In this document: piece after piece, positions 25,576-36,900 of the stretch
Numbering within the stretch: the stretch's first letter is position 1
Layout of the letters: every line of letters starts with the position of its first letter
Source of the DNA: Leeuwenhoekiella sp. MAR_2009_132
GTDB lineage: Bacteria; Bacteroidota; Bacteroidia; Flavobacteriales; Flavobacteriaceae
DNA length: 64,000 bases
Direction: 5' to 3'
NCBI RefSeq assembly: GCF_000687915.1
Contig: NZ_JHZY01000004.1
Location: forward strand, 692,001-756,000
Program-made: the position numbers and the translations under genes
The notes under the pieces: model-generated
Database searches by the model: none
What the model saw: only the letters and a program-made list of their open reading frames with translations
What the model was told of the DNA's origin: nothing

Positions 25576-27222
25576 ATGAAAAAAAATAAAAATACAATTC
25601 AACGATTTTCAAAAGTATGGCTATCTGCTTTTGCTTTCGCTGCTATACTATCTTCGTGTACAGACCTGGAGATAGAGCAAACAGATTCAAATTTCCGTGA
25701 CGCTAATGACTCATCATTTCAAGGTGTTACAGATCCGCAATCTTTTGTTGATGATATTTACAATCAATTAAGAGGTCAAATTGGAGACCAGGCTAATTTA
25801 TATGCCCTTAGTGAAGTTACAACAGATGCTTCCCTAGTTCCAACAAGAGGATCTGACTGGGGTGATAACGGGATCTGGCGCCAATTACACCAGCACGACT
25901 GGAGGCCAAGTCATCAATTTATCGAAAATGTTTGGAATCAATGGAACAATACACATTTTAGAGCAGCTCAGGTTCTTTCTGACTTAACACAAGCTGATCC
26001 TACTCTTAAAGCTAATGCATCTTTTTTAAGAGCATTGGGAATGTTTGTTATTTTAGATAACTATGGTCAAATACCAGTGAGAGATGTGACTGCTACTCCT
26101 TTTGTAGATCCTGAAGTAATAAGTGGTCAGGAAGCTGTAGATCAAATTGTTTCTGATCTTAATGATGCTATTGCTGGTTTACCTACAGTTGGTCCGGGTA
26201 GTGGCGTTGGAGATACCAATTCTCCTTTAATTAAAGCAACTAAAGCTTCTGCCAGATATCTGCTTGCCAAAGTTCTATTAAATAAACATATCTATTTAAA
26301 GACTGAACCTGCAACAGCAGACATGAATCAAGTAATAACATTAGTTGATGCTATTGCAGCAGACGGTTATGCTCTTGAAGATGACTATTTTGATATATTT
26401 AAAAATACATTAGATAAAGAAACAATCTGGTTTATCCCAACAGCGGTAGGTAACAGAATCTGGAATGGTTTACATTACAATCAATCTCCAGAGATTGTTG
26501 GAGGAGGCTGGAATGGTTTTGCTACTTTAGCAGAATATTATGATTTATTTGAAGGGGATGCTAATTCAAATGCACCAGGTTCGGGTCAGGAAGAAAGAAG
26601 AGGTGTAGTCCCTAACGGTGGTTTACCGGTATCTCAAGTTGATGGTGGAGTCGATGTAAATGATAATAATATTGCAGATGGTTCTAGCGTAGGTTTTGGT
26701 TTCCTAATTGGTCAACAGTTTTCTGACACTGGTGCACCCTTAAATGCTAGATCTGGAAAACCATTAACATTTAAAAGAAATTTTGTAGATGGAAATGGTA
26801 ACCCTAGCCTTATAAATAATGATGAAACTACCGGTATCCGAGTAATTAAATATAACCCAAGATTTGGAGGTCAGACTGAACACGAAATATTCTTCCGCTT
26901 TTCAGATGCATACCTTATGAAAGCTGAAGCCATGTTTAGAGCGGGACAGGACCCTACAGCAATGATGAATGTTTTGAGAGGTTTACGTGAAGCTACGCCA
27001 TTTAGTAACGCTGTAACAGAACAAGACATTATTGATGAGAGAGGCCGTGAGTTATACACAGAATTCTGGAGACGTAATGATTTAATTCGTTTTGGTCAAT
27101 ATACTAAAGACTGGGAGTTAAAAACACCTTCTGAAGTTGGTAATGATAATAGAAATTTATTTCCTATTCCTGCTAATCAATTAATACTTAACCCTAATTT
27201 AGTTCAAAACCCGGGTTACTAA
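25576..27222 (+). CDS. SusD/RagB-type nutrient-binding lipoprotein
   Basis: A 548-residue surface lipoprotein with lipobox ILSSC (Cys28). The body has the SusD helical repeat pattern (TDPQSFVDDIYNQLRG, ASFLRALGMFVILDNYGQIPV) and the typical C-terminal end RRNDLIRFGQYTKDWE...NRNLFPIPANQLILNPNLVQNPGY. It caps the SusC barrel and captures the substrate. A strong terminator sits directly downstream, so the SusCD messenger can end here and the following VCBS genes may be expressed at a lower level or from read-through. Confidence 0.93.
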   Translation: MKKNKNTIQRFSKVWLSAFAFAAILSSCTDLEIEQTDSNFRDANDSSFQGVTDPQSFVDDIYNQLRGQIGDQANLYALSEVTTDASLVPTRGSDWGDNGIWRQLHQHDWRPSHQFIENVWNQWNNTHFRAAQVLSDLTQADPTLKANASFLRALGMFVILDNYGQIPVRDVTATPFVDPEVISGQEAVDQIVSDLNDAIAGLPTVGPGSGVGDTNSPLIKATKASARYLLAKVLLNKHIYLKTEPATADMNQVITLVDAIAADGYALEDDYFDIFKNTLDKETIWFIPTAVGNRIWNGLHYNQSPEIVGGGWNGFATLAEYYDLFEGDANSNAPGSGQEERRGVVPNGGLPVSQVDGGVDVNDNNIADGSSVGFGFLIGQQFSDTGAPLNARSGKPLTFKRNFVDGNGNPSLINNDETTGIRVIKYNPRFGGQTEHEIFFRFSDAYLMKAEAMFRAGQDPTAMMNVLRGLREATPFSNAVTEQDIIDERGRELYTEFWRRNDLIRFGQYTKDWELKTPSEVGNDNRNLFPIPANQLILNPNLVQNPGY

Positions 27223-27246
27223 ATCTTATTTATTTTTAGCCTAAAT

Positions 27247-27279
27247 AAAAGAGAGGATCACAAAATGATCCTCTCTTTT
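27247..27279 (+). terminator. Terminator after SusD
   Basis: A perfect 14-bp stem (27247-27260 with 27266-27279), loop CAAAA, ending in TTTT. It separates susCD from the three VCBS/ASPIC genes and suggests differential expression within the cluster. Confidence 0.85.
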
Positions 27280-27318
27280 AAATTAGTAATTTACCCAAAA
27301 CTGTAGGACTCTTTTACT

Positions 27319-30300
27319 ATGCCACGATTACGTATCTATTTTATAATCGTACTCTTCACTTTAGTTTGCTCATGCAAACAAAATAATGAGATCTACAAAC
27401 TATCACAAGTAACAAATTCTGGTGTTTTATTTAAAAACGAAATTAAAAGCACTCCAGAACTAAATATTTTAAATTACCTATACTTTTATAATGGAGCCGG
27501 AACTGCAATAGCAGATTTTAATAATGACGGTTTATTAGATATTTACTTTACAGGAAATCAAGTTGCAGATAAGCTGTATCTTAATACAGGAAATCTAACT
27601 TTTAAAGACATTTCTACAGAAGCCGGAATAAATCTGGAGAACACCTGGAATACAGGCGTAACCACTGTAGACATTAATCACGATGGCCTTTTAGATATTT
27701 ACGTTTCTACTGTTAGTGGCCACCTCAATTTAAAAGGGCACAACAAACTTTTTATAAACCAGGGTTCACAAGAGGGCATTCCCTCATTTTTAGAAAAATC
27801 TGCTGAATATGGTATAGATTATACAGGGCTCTCTACGCAAGCCTCGTTCTTTGATTATGATTTAGACGGAGATCTCGATCTATACCTACTCAATCATTCG
27901 GTTCACCCAAACTCGAGTTACGGTCGCGCAGCTATACGCAATACTCAAGATAGCATTAATGGCGATCGTTTTTATATAAATAACAAAGGCAACTACCTAA
28001 ACTACACAGAACAGGCCGGTATTTTATCCAGCAAAATAGGATATGGATTAGGCGTATCTGTAAGCGATTTAAATAACGACGGGTATCCTGATTTGTACAT
28101 CGCAAATGATTTTTTTGAGAATGATTATCTCTATTTGAATCAAAAAGATGGAACTTTTAAAGAGTTAAATACCACTACAAAAATTCTTGGACATACTTCT
28201 CATTTCTCAATGGGTTCTGACATGGCAGACATCAACAACGACGGTCTATCAGATATTCTAAGTTTAGATATGCTTCCCGAAAAACTTGAAGTTTTAAAAG
28301 CTTCTGGTACTGAATACGCCTACCCTATTTATCAGAATCAGCTTAGAAACGGGTACGATTATGAGTTTATGCAAAATGCATTACAACTAAACCTGGGTAA
28401 TAATCGCTTCTCAGAAATTGCTTTTCAAAGCGGTATCGCTGCTACAGAGTGGTCCTGGAGTCCGTTAATTGCAGACTTTGATAATGACGGATATAAAGAC
28501 ATTTACATCGCTAACGGAATTTTAGGTGCTACTAATGATATGGATTTTGTAAATTTTATTTCAAATGAAGCCATTCAAAAACGTCTGGGGAAAAATATGA
28601 CCGAAAGAGAAATGGAATTCATCAAAAAAATCCCTAAAACTCATGTTACAAACTATGCTTATAAAAATACGGGAGGTTCTTCTTTTAAAGATGTGACTAA
28701 ACAATGGACTTCATCAAAACCATCTTTTAGCAACGGTGCCTCGTATGCAGATTTAGACAATGATGGCGATCTCGATATCGTAGTCAATAATATCAATGAG
28801 GCAGCGTATATTTTAGAAAACAACACCGCTCAGTCTAAAGAAAACCAAAAAGGAATCAGCATTAGATTTAAAGGCAGTAAAGAGAACACATTTGGGATAG
28901 GTGCTAAAATAACCACCTTCGTAAATGGCACGATGCAGATCTTTGAGAATTATACAACACGTGGTTTTATGTCTGCAGTACCTCCATCAGTTTTTGTAGG
29001 TATGGGGAATTCAAAAAGTATAGACTCGCTTCAGATAATTTGGCCTTCAGGAAAAGTTCAAAAACTAAAGAATATTCAGATTAAGGAAACCATACTACTA
29101 AAAGAAGAAGATGCAATTCATACATCTACTTCAACAGCTCCTTTTCAATCTGAAATTCAACTAATAAATGTAGCATCAAAAATAGATTTTGTTCATAAAG
29201 ACGGTAGTTCTATAGAGTTTAGCCGAGACGCATTAGTACCGTATGCCAATACGAATACCGGCCCACAGCTAAAAGCCGCAGATTTAAATAATGATGGTTT
29301 TGAAGATCTCATTATTTTAGGCGCTAAAGGACAGGAAACACAATTGTACTTTCAGAATAAAAAGGGTGACTTTGTCAAAAACAAGCTACCCGAAGCTGCA
29401 AAAGATGCAATTAATGAAGATACGGCAGTGGCCCTATTTGATGTGAATAATGATGGCTTAACAGATATACTTATCGCCAGTGGCGGAAACGAATTTACCA
29501 CAGGAAAACCACTAACTCCCAGACTCTACTTAAATTCTGCTAATGGATATATTTTAAGTGAAAATGAATTTGATGGTCTTTATATTAATGCTTCTAAAAT
29601 AAGTCCTGTAGATTTTGACAATGACAGTGATCTCGATTTTGCGATTACCAGCGATTTAGTTCCGCACGAGTTTGGCGCAACACCCAGCAGTTACCTTTTT
29701 ATGAATGACGGTAAAGGTCATTTTAAAAATGCCACTGATAGCTTAGCGCCTGAGTTTTCAAATATCGGGAACGTAAAAGACCTTATTTGGGCAGATATTG
29801 ACGGTAATGGCTATAACGATGCTTTAGTTTGTGGCCATTGGATGCCCATACAGATTTTTTTAAATGATGGAAAAAAATTAACCCTTCAGAAAAATTTAAG
29901 TCTTGATAAAACTAATGGTTTGTGGAATGCGCTAATTGCTGAAGATTTTGATAATGACGGTGACCTTGATTTTATTGCGGGTAATTGGGGACTTAACACC
30001 AGACTTACCGCTTCTTTAGAAAAACCGCTCAGTTTATACCGATATGATTTTGATGCAAATGGTAAGGTAGACCCGGTAACAACCTATTTTTATAAAGATA
30101 CTGAAACGATATTGGCGACTAAAGATGAGATCGTAAAACAAATACCACCACTCAACAAGAAATTTCTTAGCTATCATGCCTTTGCACAAGCGCATATTGA
30201 AGATCTATTTTCAAAAGAAAAATTAAAAAAAGCTGATAAAAAGAAGGTGTTTACGCTAGAAACTACCTATTTTGAGAATACAGGAAATAGCACGTTTAAA

Positions 30301-30618
30301 GCTCATAAACTGCCTTTTATGACTCAAATCTCAAGCACGAAAGCGATATTTACAGATGACTTTAATGGCGATGGTTATAAAGATATTTTATTGCTGGGAA
30401 ACGACAGCGAGATAAGTACACAACTAGGAAGACAAGATGCTTCCCACGGAATTTTTTTACTCAATAACGGTCAGGGTTCTTTTAATTATACCACGCAACA
30501 TAATGTTGATATTAAAGGTGCCTCCCGCAGTATCACGCCTATTAAAATAAAGGACAGTTTATTTTATATTATAGGCAGAAATAATGAAAGTCCACTATTT
30601 TTAAGAAAAGAAAACTAA
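27319..30618 (+). CDS. FG-GAP/VCBS-repeat ASPIC/UnbV lipoprotein, paralogue 1
   Basis: A 1099-residue lipoprotein (lipobox VCSC, Cys19). About thirteen calcium-type DxNxDGxxD motifs are spread through two propeller-like regions (examples DFNNDGLLD near 69, DYDLDGDLD near 180, DLDNDGDLD near 477, DFDNDGDLD near 875). Between them, about residues 515-590, is an ASPIC/UnbV domain (FKGSKENTFGIGAKI, TRGFMS, IIWPSGKVQKL). This is the CRTAC1/UnbV-like architecture: FG-GAP repeats are extracellular calcium-binding beta-propellers seen in adhesion and ligand-binding proteins. No catalytic motif is visible. It is the first of three tandem paralogues; the next gene begins at the base after its stop. Confidence 0.85.
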   Translation: MPRLRIYFIIVLFTLVCSCKQNNEIYKLSQVTNSGVLFKNEIKSTPELNILNYLYFYNGAGTAIADFNNDGLLDIYFTGNQVADKLYLNTGNLTFKDISTEAGINLENTWNTGVTTVDINHDGLLDIYVSTVSGHLNLKGHNKLFINQGSQEGIPSFLEKSAEYGIDYTGLSTQASFFDYDLDGDLDLYLLNHSVHPNSSYGRAAIRNTQDSINGDRFYINNKGNYLNYTEQAGILSSKIGYGLGVSVSDLNNDGYPDLYIANDFFENDYLYLNQKDGTFKELNTTTKILGHTSHFSMGSDMADINNDGLSDILSLDMLPEKLEVLKASGTEYAYPIYQNQLRNGYDYEFMQNALQLNLGNNRFSEIAFQSGIAATEWSWSPLIADFDNDGYKDIYIANGILGATNDMDFVNFISNEAIQKRLGKNMTEREMEFIKKIPKTHVTNYAYKNTGGSSFKDVTKQWTSSKPSFSNGASYADLDNDGDLDIVVNNINEAAYILENNTAQSKENQKGISIRFKGSKENTFGIGAKITTFVNGTMQIFENYTTRGFMSAVPPSVFVGMGNSKSIDSLQIIWPSGKVQKLKNIQIKETILLKEEDAIHTSTSTAPFQSEIQLINVASKIDFVHKDGSSIEFSRDALVPYANTNTGPQLKAADLNNDGFEDLIILGAKGQETQLYFQNKKGDFVKNKLPEAAKDAINEDTAVALFDVNNDGLTDILIASGGNEFTTGKPLTPRLYLNSANGYILSENEFDGLYINASKISPVDFDNDSDLDFAITSDLVPHEFGATPSSYLFMNDGKGHFKNATDSLAPEFSNIGNVKDLIWADIDGNGYNDALVCGHWMPIQIFLNDGKKLTLQKNLSLDKTNGLWNALIAEDFDNDGDLDFIAGNWGLNTRLTASLEKPLSLYRYDFDANGKVDPVTTYFYKDTETILATKDEIVKQIPPLNKKFLSYHAFAQAHIEDLFSKEKLKKADKKKVFTLETTYFENTGNSTFKAHKLPFMTQISSTKAIFTDDFNGDGYKDILLLGNDSEISTQLGRQDASHGIFLLNNGQGSFNYTTQHNVDIKGASRSITPIKIKDSLFYIIGRNNESPLFLRKEN

Positions 30619-33600
30619 ATGAGATTTTATAAAACCCTCTATATACTAAGTTTTAGTTTGCTGATAACCTCTTGCAAAAAAAATAAATCTGAGAACGAAG
30701 ATTCACTTCCTGATACGCCTAAATTATTTAGTCTTTTAGATCCTTCTGAAACGGGTTTAGATTTTACTAACACCATAACAAACAGCAAAGACTTCAACAT
30801 CTTTAAATACCGCAATTTCTATAATGGTGGTGGTGTTGCCATAGGTGACATCAATAATGATGGACTTGCAGATATCTATATGAGTGCAAATATGGGCGAG
30901 AACAAATTATTCTTAAACAAAGGTGAATTTAAATTTGAAGACATAACCGAAAAAGCCGGTGTGGCTGGTAACAAACCGTGGTCTACCGGTGTGGTAATGG
31001 CAGATGTTAACGGCGATGGCTTACTCGATATTTATGTAAGCAATGCGGGTAATATGAAGGGTGATAATCACGATAATGAACTGTATATAAATAATGGTGA
31101 TTTAACATTTACAGAAAAAGCAACCCAATACAATCTTGCAAAATCTGGCTTTTCTACACAGGCAAGTTTTTTTGATTACGATAAAGATGGCGATCTGGAT
31201 GTTTATATTTTAAACAACAGTAATGTTCCGGTAATTGGTTTAGGCTTTGCAGAACAAAGAAATACTCGTGCTGAAGACTGGGAGAACGTGCCCGATGTCT
31301 TTAGAGGGGTAGGTGATTTATTAATGCGTAATGATGGTGACACCTTTACAAATGTTAGTGAAGAGGCCGGTATTTACGGGAGTCTTATAGGTTTTGGTCT
31401 GGGAGTTATGATAACCGACATCAATAATGATTTATGGCCAGATATTTATATTTCTAATGATTTTTACGAGCGTGATTATTTATACATAAACCAAAAAGAT
31501 GGCACTTTTAAAGAAGAAATAAAAAACTGGACGTCTCACCTGTCACTTTCTGCAATGGGTGTTGATATGGCAGATATAAATAATGATGGCCTTCAGGATA
31601 TTTTTATTACAGATATGCTTCCCGAACCAGAAGAACGCGTCAAATCTGTTATGGAATTTGACAGTTACAATGTTTACAAACTAAAGCAGGGCAAAGACTT
31701 TTATCAGCAATTTATACAAAATACACTTCAGGTTAATAACGGAAACGGATCATTCTCAGAAATCGCCTATTACAGTGGTGTAGATGCCACAGACTGGAGC
31801 TGGGCAGGATTATTAGTTGATTTAGATAATGATGGCTACAGAGATATTTATGTGACTAATGGGATTAACCACGACTTAACAGACCTTGATTTTGTTGACT
31901 TTTTTGCTGACGAAATTATTCAGGATATGGCGCTAACCGGTAAACGACAGGCAATAGATTCTATAATTAATAAAATGCCTAAAAAACCCCTTTCTAATTA
32001 TGCTTACCGAAACAAGAAAGATTTAACCTTCGAAAATGCCGCTAAAGAATGGGGATTAGACACCTTAAGCATGTCTAATGGTAGCGCTTACGCAGATTTA
32101 GATAATGACGGCGATCTGGATCTAGTGGTAAATAATGTAAATATGAAGTCTTTTGTTTTTCGCAATAATGCAGAAAAGGAGACAAAAAATCACTTCCTAA
32201 AAGTCAAATTTAAGGGTGGCGCTAAAAATCCGTTTGCGGTAGGGGCTTCAGTAAAACTGTATATTAAAGATCAAATCATTCTTCAGGAATTATATCCTGT
32301 ACGCGGTTTTCAATCTTCGATGGAATACCCTATGACTATAGGTCTTGGTGGTGCGACAGTCGTAGATTCTATGCGCGTATTATGGCCTAACGATAAAACC
32401 CAATTTTTCACAGCATTAAAAGCAGATCAAACCTTAGAACTTGATCAGGCTGAAGCTTTAGAGACATTTATTCCACAGAAAATAAAAAAAACGAAAACTC
32501 TACTTACAGAACTTACCACGAGTAGTTTAAACAGTTCGCCAGAAAACGCTTATAATGATTTTGATTATGAGGGTATGATCTCTAAAAAACTGTCTGAAGA
32601 AGGTCCTGCGCTTGCCGTAGGTGACGTCAATGGTGACGGTAACGATGATGTTTACATTGGCGGCCCTAAAGGGGAGGCAGGAACACTATATCTGCATCAG
32701 GGTAAAGGGAAACTAGTTGCAAAAAATCAGCCGGTTTTTGATTTAGATGCTTTTTATGAGGATACTGCTGCAAGCTTTTTTGATGCAGATGGCGATGGCG
32801 ATCAGGATTTACTAATAGCTTCAGGAGGCAATGAAGTGGGCAGAAAAGAAGTCTTTAAACCCAGACTTTACCTCAATGATGGCAAGGGGAATTTTACTAA
32901 ATCTCCAGAAGAATTACCTTCAGCATTTCAAAATATGAGTGTTGTAGCTCCAGAGGATTTTGACGGCGACGGCGACATAGATGTATTTATAGGCTCTCGC
33001 AGTGTTGTAGGTGTTTATGGTATAGATCCTACTCATTTGTTTTTAGAAAACACCGGTAACGGTAAGTTTGTAAATGCTACAGAACGCCTTGCATACGACA
33101 CTAAAGACGCAGGTATGATAACTGCAGCAATCTGGCTTGATGTAGATGGTGACTTTAAAAAAGACCTGATAACGGTTTCAGAATGGGGAAGCCCTATTAT
33201 TTTTAAAAATTCAGGAAAACGCCTTTCAAAAGCTAAAAATGCACTGAGTAATCAAATGGGCTGGTGGAATACCATTGCAGCTGCAGATATTGATAATGAT
33301 GGAGATATAGATCTTATATTAGGTAATGAAGGTCAAAATTTACATTATCTGCCTTCCGTAGAAAATCCGTTAGTGATGTATATAAATGACTTTGATAATA
33401 ATGGTACCATAGAGCAAATCACAACGATTCGGAAAAATGGAAAAGACTATCCCATACATCAGAAAAAAGAAATTACAGCACAAATGAGTTCGCTTAAGAA
33501 GCAAAACCTTAAAGCTTCAGATTATGCAAAACGGTCAATAGACGGCATCTTTTCTGCGGAAAGTCTCAAGAATGCGATTAAAAAGACGGTTTCTCATTCA

Positions 33601-33969
33601 CAGTCTATGATAGCTGTAAATGACGGCAAAGGTAATTTTACCCTAAAGCCACTACCCTATCAGGTACAATTATCCTGCGTTTGTGATATCATCACTGCAG
33701 ATCTTAATAAAGATGGTTTGGCAGACTTAATTATGGCGGGTAACAATTTTGAGTTTAAACCACAATATTCTCAGTTAGATGCTAATTACGGTAGTGTTTT
33801 ACTCAATGCTGGAAACACTAATTATAACTGGCAAAAATACAATGACAGTGGCTTCTTTATAAAAGGAGAAGTGAAACACCTTGCAAAATTTAAAGACAAA
33901 ACAGGAAGCACCTATATTGTTGCGGCTATTAATAATGATAAACCAAAGATTTTTGAGTTAGATGAATAA
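30619..33969 (+). CDS. FG-GAP/VCBS-repeat ASPIC/UnbV lipoprotein, paralogue 2
   Basis: A 1116-residue lipoprotein (lipobox ITSC, Cys19) with the same layout as its neighbours: an N-terminal block with FYNGGGVAIGDINNDG, calcium-type motifs such as DVNGDGLLD, DYDKDGDLD and DLDNDGDLD, an ASPIC/UnbV domain (FKGGAKNPFAVGASVKL, VRGFQSS, VLWPNDKTQ) and a second propeller half starting GDVNGDGNDD. It follows paralogue 1 without a spacer and overlaps paralogue 3 by eight bases, so the three are translated as one unit. Function is unknown; binding of a surface or periplasmic ligand is inferred from the fold. Confidence 0.85.
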   Translation: MRFYKTLYILSFSLLITSCKKNKSENEDSLPDTPKLFSLLDPSETGLDFTNTITNSKDFNIFKYRNFYNGGGVAIGDINNDGLADIYMSANMGENKLFLNKGEFKFEDITEKAGVAGNKPWSTGVVMADVNGDGLLDIYVSNAGNMKGDNHDNELYINNGDLTFTEKATQYNLAKSGFSTQASFFDYDKDGDLDVYILNNSNVPVIGLGFAEQRNTRAEDWENVPDVFRGVGDLLMRNDGDTFTNVSEEAGIYGSLIGFGLGVMITDINNDLWPDIYISNDFYERDYLYINQKDGTFKEEIKNWTSHLSLSAMGVDMADINNDGLQDIFITDMLPEPEERVKSVMEFDSYNVYKLKQGKDFYQQFIQNTLQVNNGNGSFSEIAYYSGVDATDWSWAGLLVDLDNDGYRDIYVTNGINHDLTDLDFVDFFADEIIQDMALTGKRQAIDSIINKMPKKPLSNYAYRNKKDLTFENAAKEWGLDTLSMSNGSAYADLDNDGDLDLVVNNVNMKSFVFRNNAEKETKNHFLKVKFKGGAKNPFAVGASVKLYIKDQIILQELYPVRGFQSSMEYPMTIGLGGATVVDSMRVLWPNDKTQFFTALKADQTLELDQAEALETFIPQKIKKTKTLLTELTTSSLNSSPENAYNDFDYEGMISKKLSEEGPALAVGDVNGDGNDDVYIGGPKGEAGTLYLHQGKGKLVAKNQPVFDLDAFYEDTAASFFDADGDGDQDLLIASGGNEVGRKEVFKPRLYLNDGKGNFTKSPEELPSAFQNMSVVAPEDFDGDGDIDVFIGSRSVVGVYGIDPTHLFLENTGNGKFVNATERLAYDTKDAGMITAAIWLDVDGDFKKDLITVSEWGSPIIFKNSGKRLSKAKNALSNQMGWWNTIAAADIDNDGDIDLILGNEGQNLHYLPSVENPLVMYINDFDNNGTIEQITTIRKNGKDYPIHQKKEITAQMSSLKKQNLKASDYAKRSIDGIFSAESLKNAIKKTVSHSQSMIAVNDGKGNFTLKPLPYQVQLSCVCDIITADLNKDGLADLIMAGNNFEFKPQYSQLDANYGSVLLNAGNTNYNWQKYNDSGFFIKGEVKHLAKFKDKTGSTYIVAAINNDKPKIFELDE

Positions 33970-36900
33970 ATATATTCAGGCACTTTTACTTATTCCTGTT
34001 TTAATTTCGTGTTCAAAAGACCCGGAATTATTCACCAATCCCGATGTTGAAAAAGCAGGAATTACCTTCAAAAATACATTAACTGCAACCGAGGATATGA
34101 ATATTCTCGACTACCTATATTTCTATAATGGTGGCGGTATCGCAGTGGGCGATATTAATAATGACGGCTTACAGGATATTTATTTTTCGGGGAATCAGGT
34201 AAAAAATGAGCTGTACTTAAATAAAGGGAATTTACAGTTTGAAAATATTACCGAAACGGCAGGTGTAGCCGGCAACAGCGACTGGAATACGGCTTCAGTG
34301 ATGGGAGATGTAAACGGTGACGGCTTTCTCGATATTTATGTTTGTGCAGTTGTAGGACTTAATGGCCTAAACGGGCATAACGAACTTTTCATTAATAACG
34401 GCGATAATACGTTTACAGAAATGGCTGAGGCATATGGACTTGATGTAGATACATTTTCTTCATCGGCTGCATTTTTAGATTATGACTTAGATGGTGATTT
34501 AGATATCTATATTTTAAATCACGCTGTGCATACACAAAATTCTTTTGGTAAAGCCGAATTACGTTATGAACGCAATGCACAAACCGGTGATAAATTAATG
34601 CGAAATGACGGCGATCACTTTACAGATGTGAGTGAAGAAGCGGGAATTTATGGAGGTATAAATAGCTACGGACTTGGTATTGCAATTTCAGATTTTAACC
34701 TTGATGGTTACCCTGATATTTACATAGGAAACGATTTTCACGAGGATGATTATTACTACCTCAACAATGGAGACGGCACATTTACCGAAGATTTAAAAAA
34801 TCACTTTGGGCATACCAGTAGATTTTCTATGGGAAGTGATGTTGCTGATTTAAATCACGATGGATGGCCAGATCTTATATCGTTAGATATGCTGCCTGAA
34901 GATGAGAACGTTCTAAAATCTTCTGAAGGTGATGATAACATTCAAACCCAGCGCCTACGTACAGATAAATACGGTTACCACTACCAGTTTACACGCAATA
35001 TGCTTTACATAAACCGAGAAGGCGGTGCGTATCAAGAAACAGGATTATTAAGTGGTATTGCCGCTACAGACTGGAGCTGGAGTGCCCTTTTTGGCGATTA
35101 CAATCAAGATATGCAGCAAGATTTATTCATCTCTAACGGCATACCTAAACGCCCTAATGATCTCGATTATATAAAATTTGTATCAAGTGATCAGATTCAA
35201 AATAAAATTAGCAATACCGGGCTCATAGATCAAAAAGCACTTAAAAAAATGCCAAGCGGTAAAACACACAATTATGTGTTTGAAGGTTCGGCAGATTTAT
35301 ATTTTAAAGACCGTTCTTCTAGCTGGATTGCAAATGATACGTTAGCATCAGGAGCAACCGCCTATGGAGATTTAGATAATGATGGCGACCTTGACCTCAT
35401 CACAAACAATATCAATGCGTCTCCCACGCTGTATATAAATCAGACTAATGCCAAAGCAAACTATTTAAAAATTAAGCTTCAGAGTCCTACTCAAAACAAC
35501 TTTGCAATAGGCGCAAAAGTCTATGCGTATGCTGGCGGCATAAAACAATACAAAGAATTGTACACTGTAAGAGGTTTTCAGGCATCTTCAGAACCGTTAA
35601 TTCATTTTGGTTTAAATGATATTAAAAAGGTTGATTCTGTACGGGTAATCTGGCCAGACCGCACAACTCAAGTTCTCACTAATCTTGATGCAAATCAAAC
35701 TTTAATTATAAAACCGAAAAATGCACTTGCGTTTAATTACAGTTCACTAATTAAAAAAAGAACCCCTTTATTTAAAGTAATTACAGACAGTATAGGCCTC
35801 GATTTTATACATCAAGAAGACGCGTATTCAGATTTTGATCGTGAGAAATTAATACCTTATCAACTGGGAGATCGAGGCCCTGCAGTGGCGGTAGGGGATC
35901 TTAATGGTGATGGTAAAGATGACATTTTCTTTGGCGGTTCTAAATTTATCCCTTCACAAGTATACCTTCAGCAAGATTCTACCTTTGTAAATACACGAAA
36001 TCCTGCAATTCGAAAAGATTCTATTCTCGAAGAAGTTGTTGCCGTTATTGCAGACTTTAATAAAGACGGTAAAAACGATTTGTTCACCGGTACGGGCGGT
36101 GGTGATTTCTCTAATAAAGCAATACCACTACTCGATGCTTTATATTTAAATAAAGCTATGGGTTTTGAAAAAGCTTCTTTACCACAGCTTTTTGAAAACA
36201 CATCGATTCTTGCTGTACATGATTATGATCAAGATGGTGATCTAGATGTTTTTGTGGGTTCACAAGGCATTACCGGTAGTTTTGGCAAATTACCTTCTTC
36301 TTACTTACTTGAAAATGACAAGGGAGTTTTCCGCGTAGCGCAAGAATTTAAAGAACTGGGGATGGTAACTGCAGCTATCTGGGATGATTTTGACGGTGAT
36401 AATAAACAAGACCTTATTGTAACCGGTGAATGGATGGCTCCTGTTTTTCTGAAAAACAAAAACAACAAATTTAGCCCTGTTAATAACACTAAAGAAGACT
36501 TAGAAGGTCTTTGGCAAAGCCTTATCGCTTTTGATATAGACCACGATGGTGATATGGATTATGTACTGGGTAACTGGGGAGAAAACAGCAAATTTAAAGC
36601 CTCATCAGAATTCCCTATGATTATGTACTACAATGATTTTGATAAAAATGGGCAAACAGAAACGATTCTAGTTACTGAAAAAAACAAAAACTATTATCCC
36701 TTATTAGGTTTAGATGCACTCGCTTCTCAGGTGGTTAGTCTGCGTAAAAAATACAGTTCGTATAAAAGTTTTGCCGGCCAGACTATTGAGCAGATTCTTA
36801 GTGAAGAACAACTCAATACCAGTAAAAAATTAAAAGTAAGTACTTTAAAATCGGGGTATTTACGCAACGATTCAGGCTCATTTACATTTATTCCTTTTAA

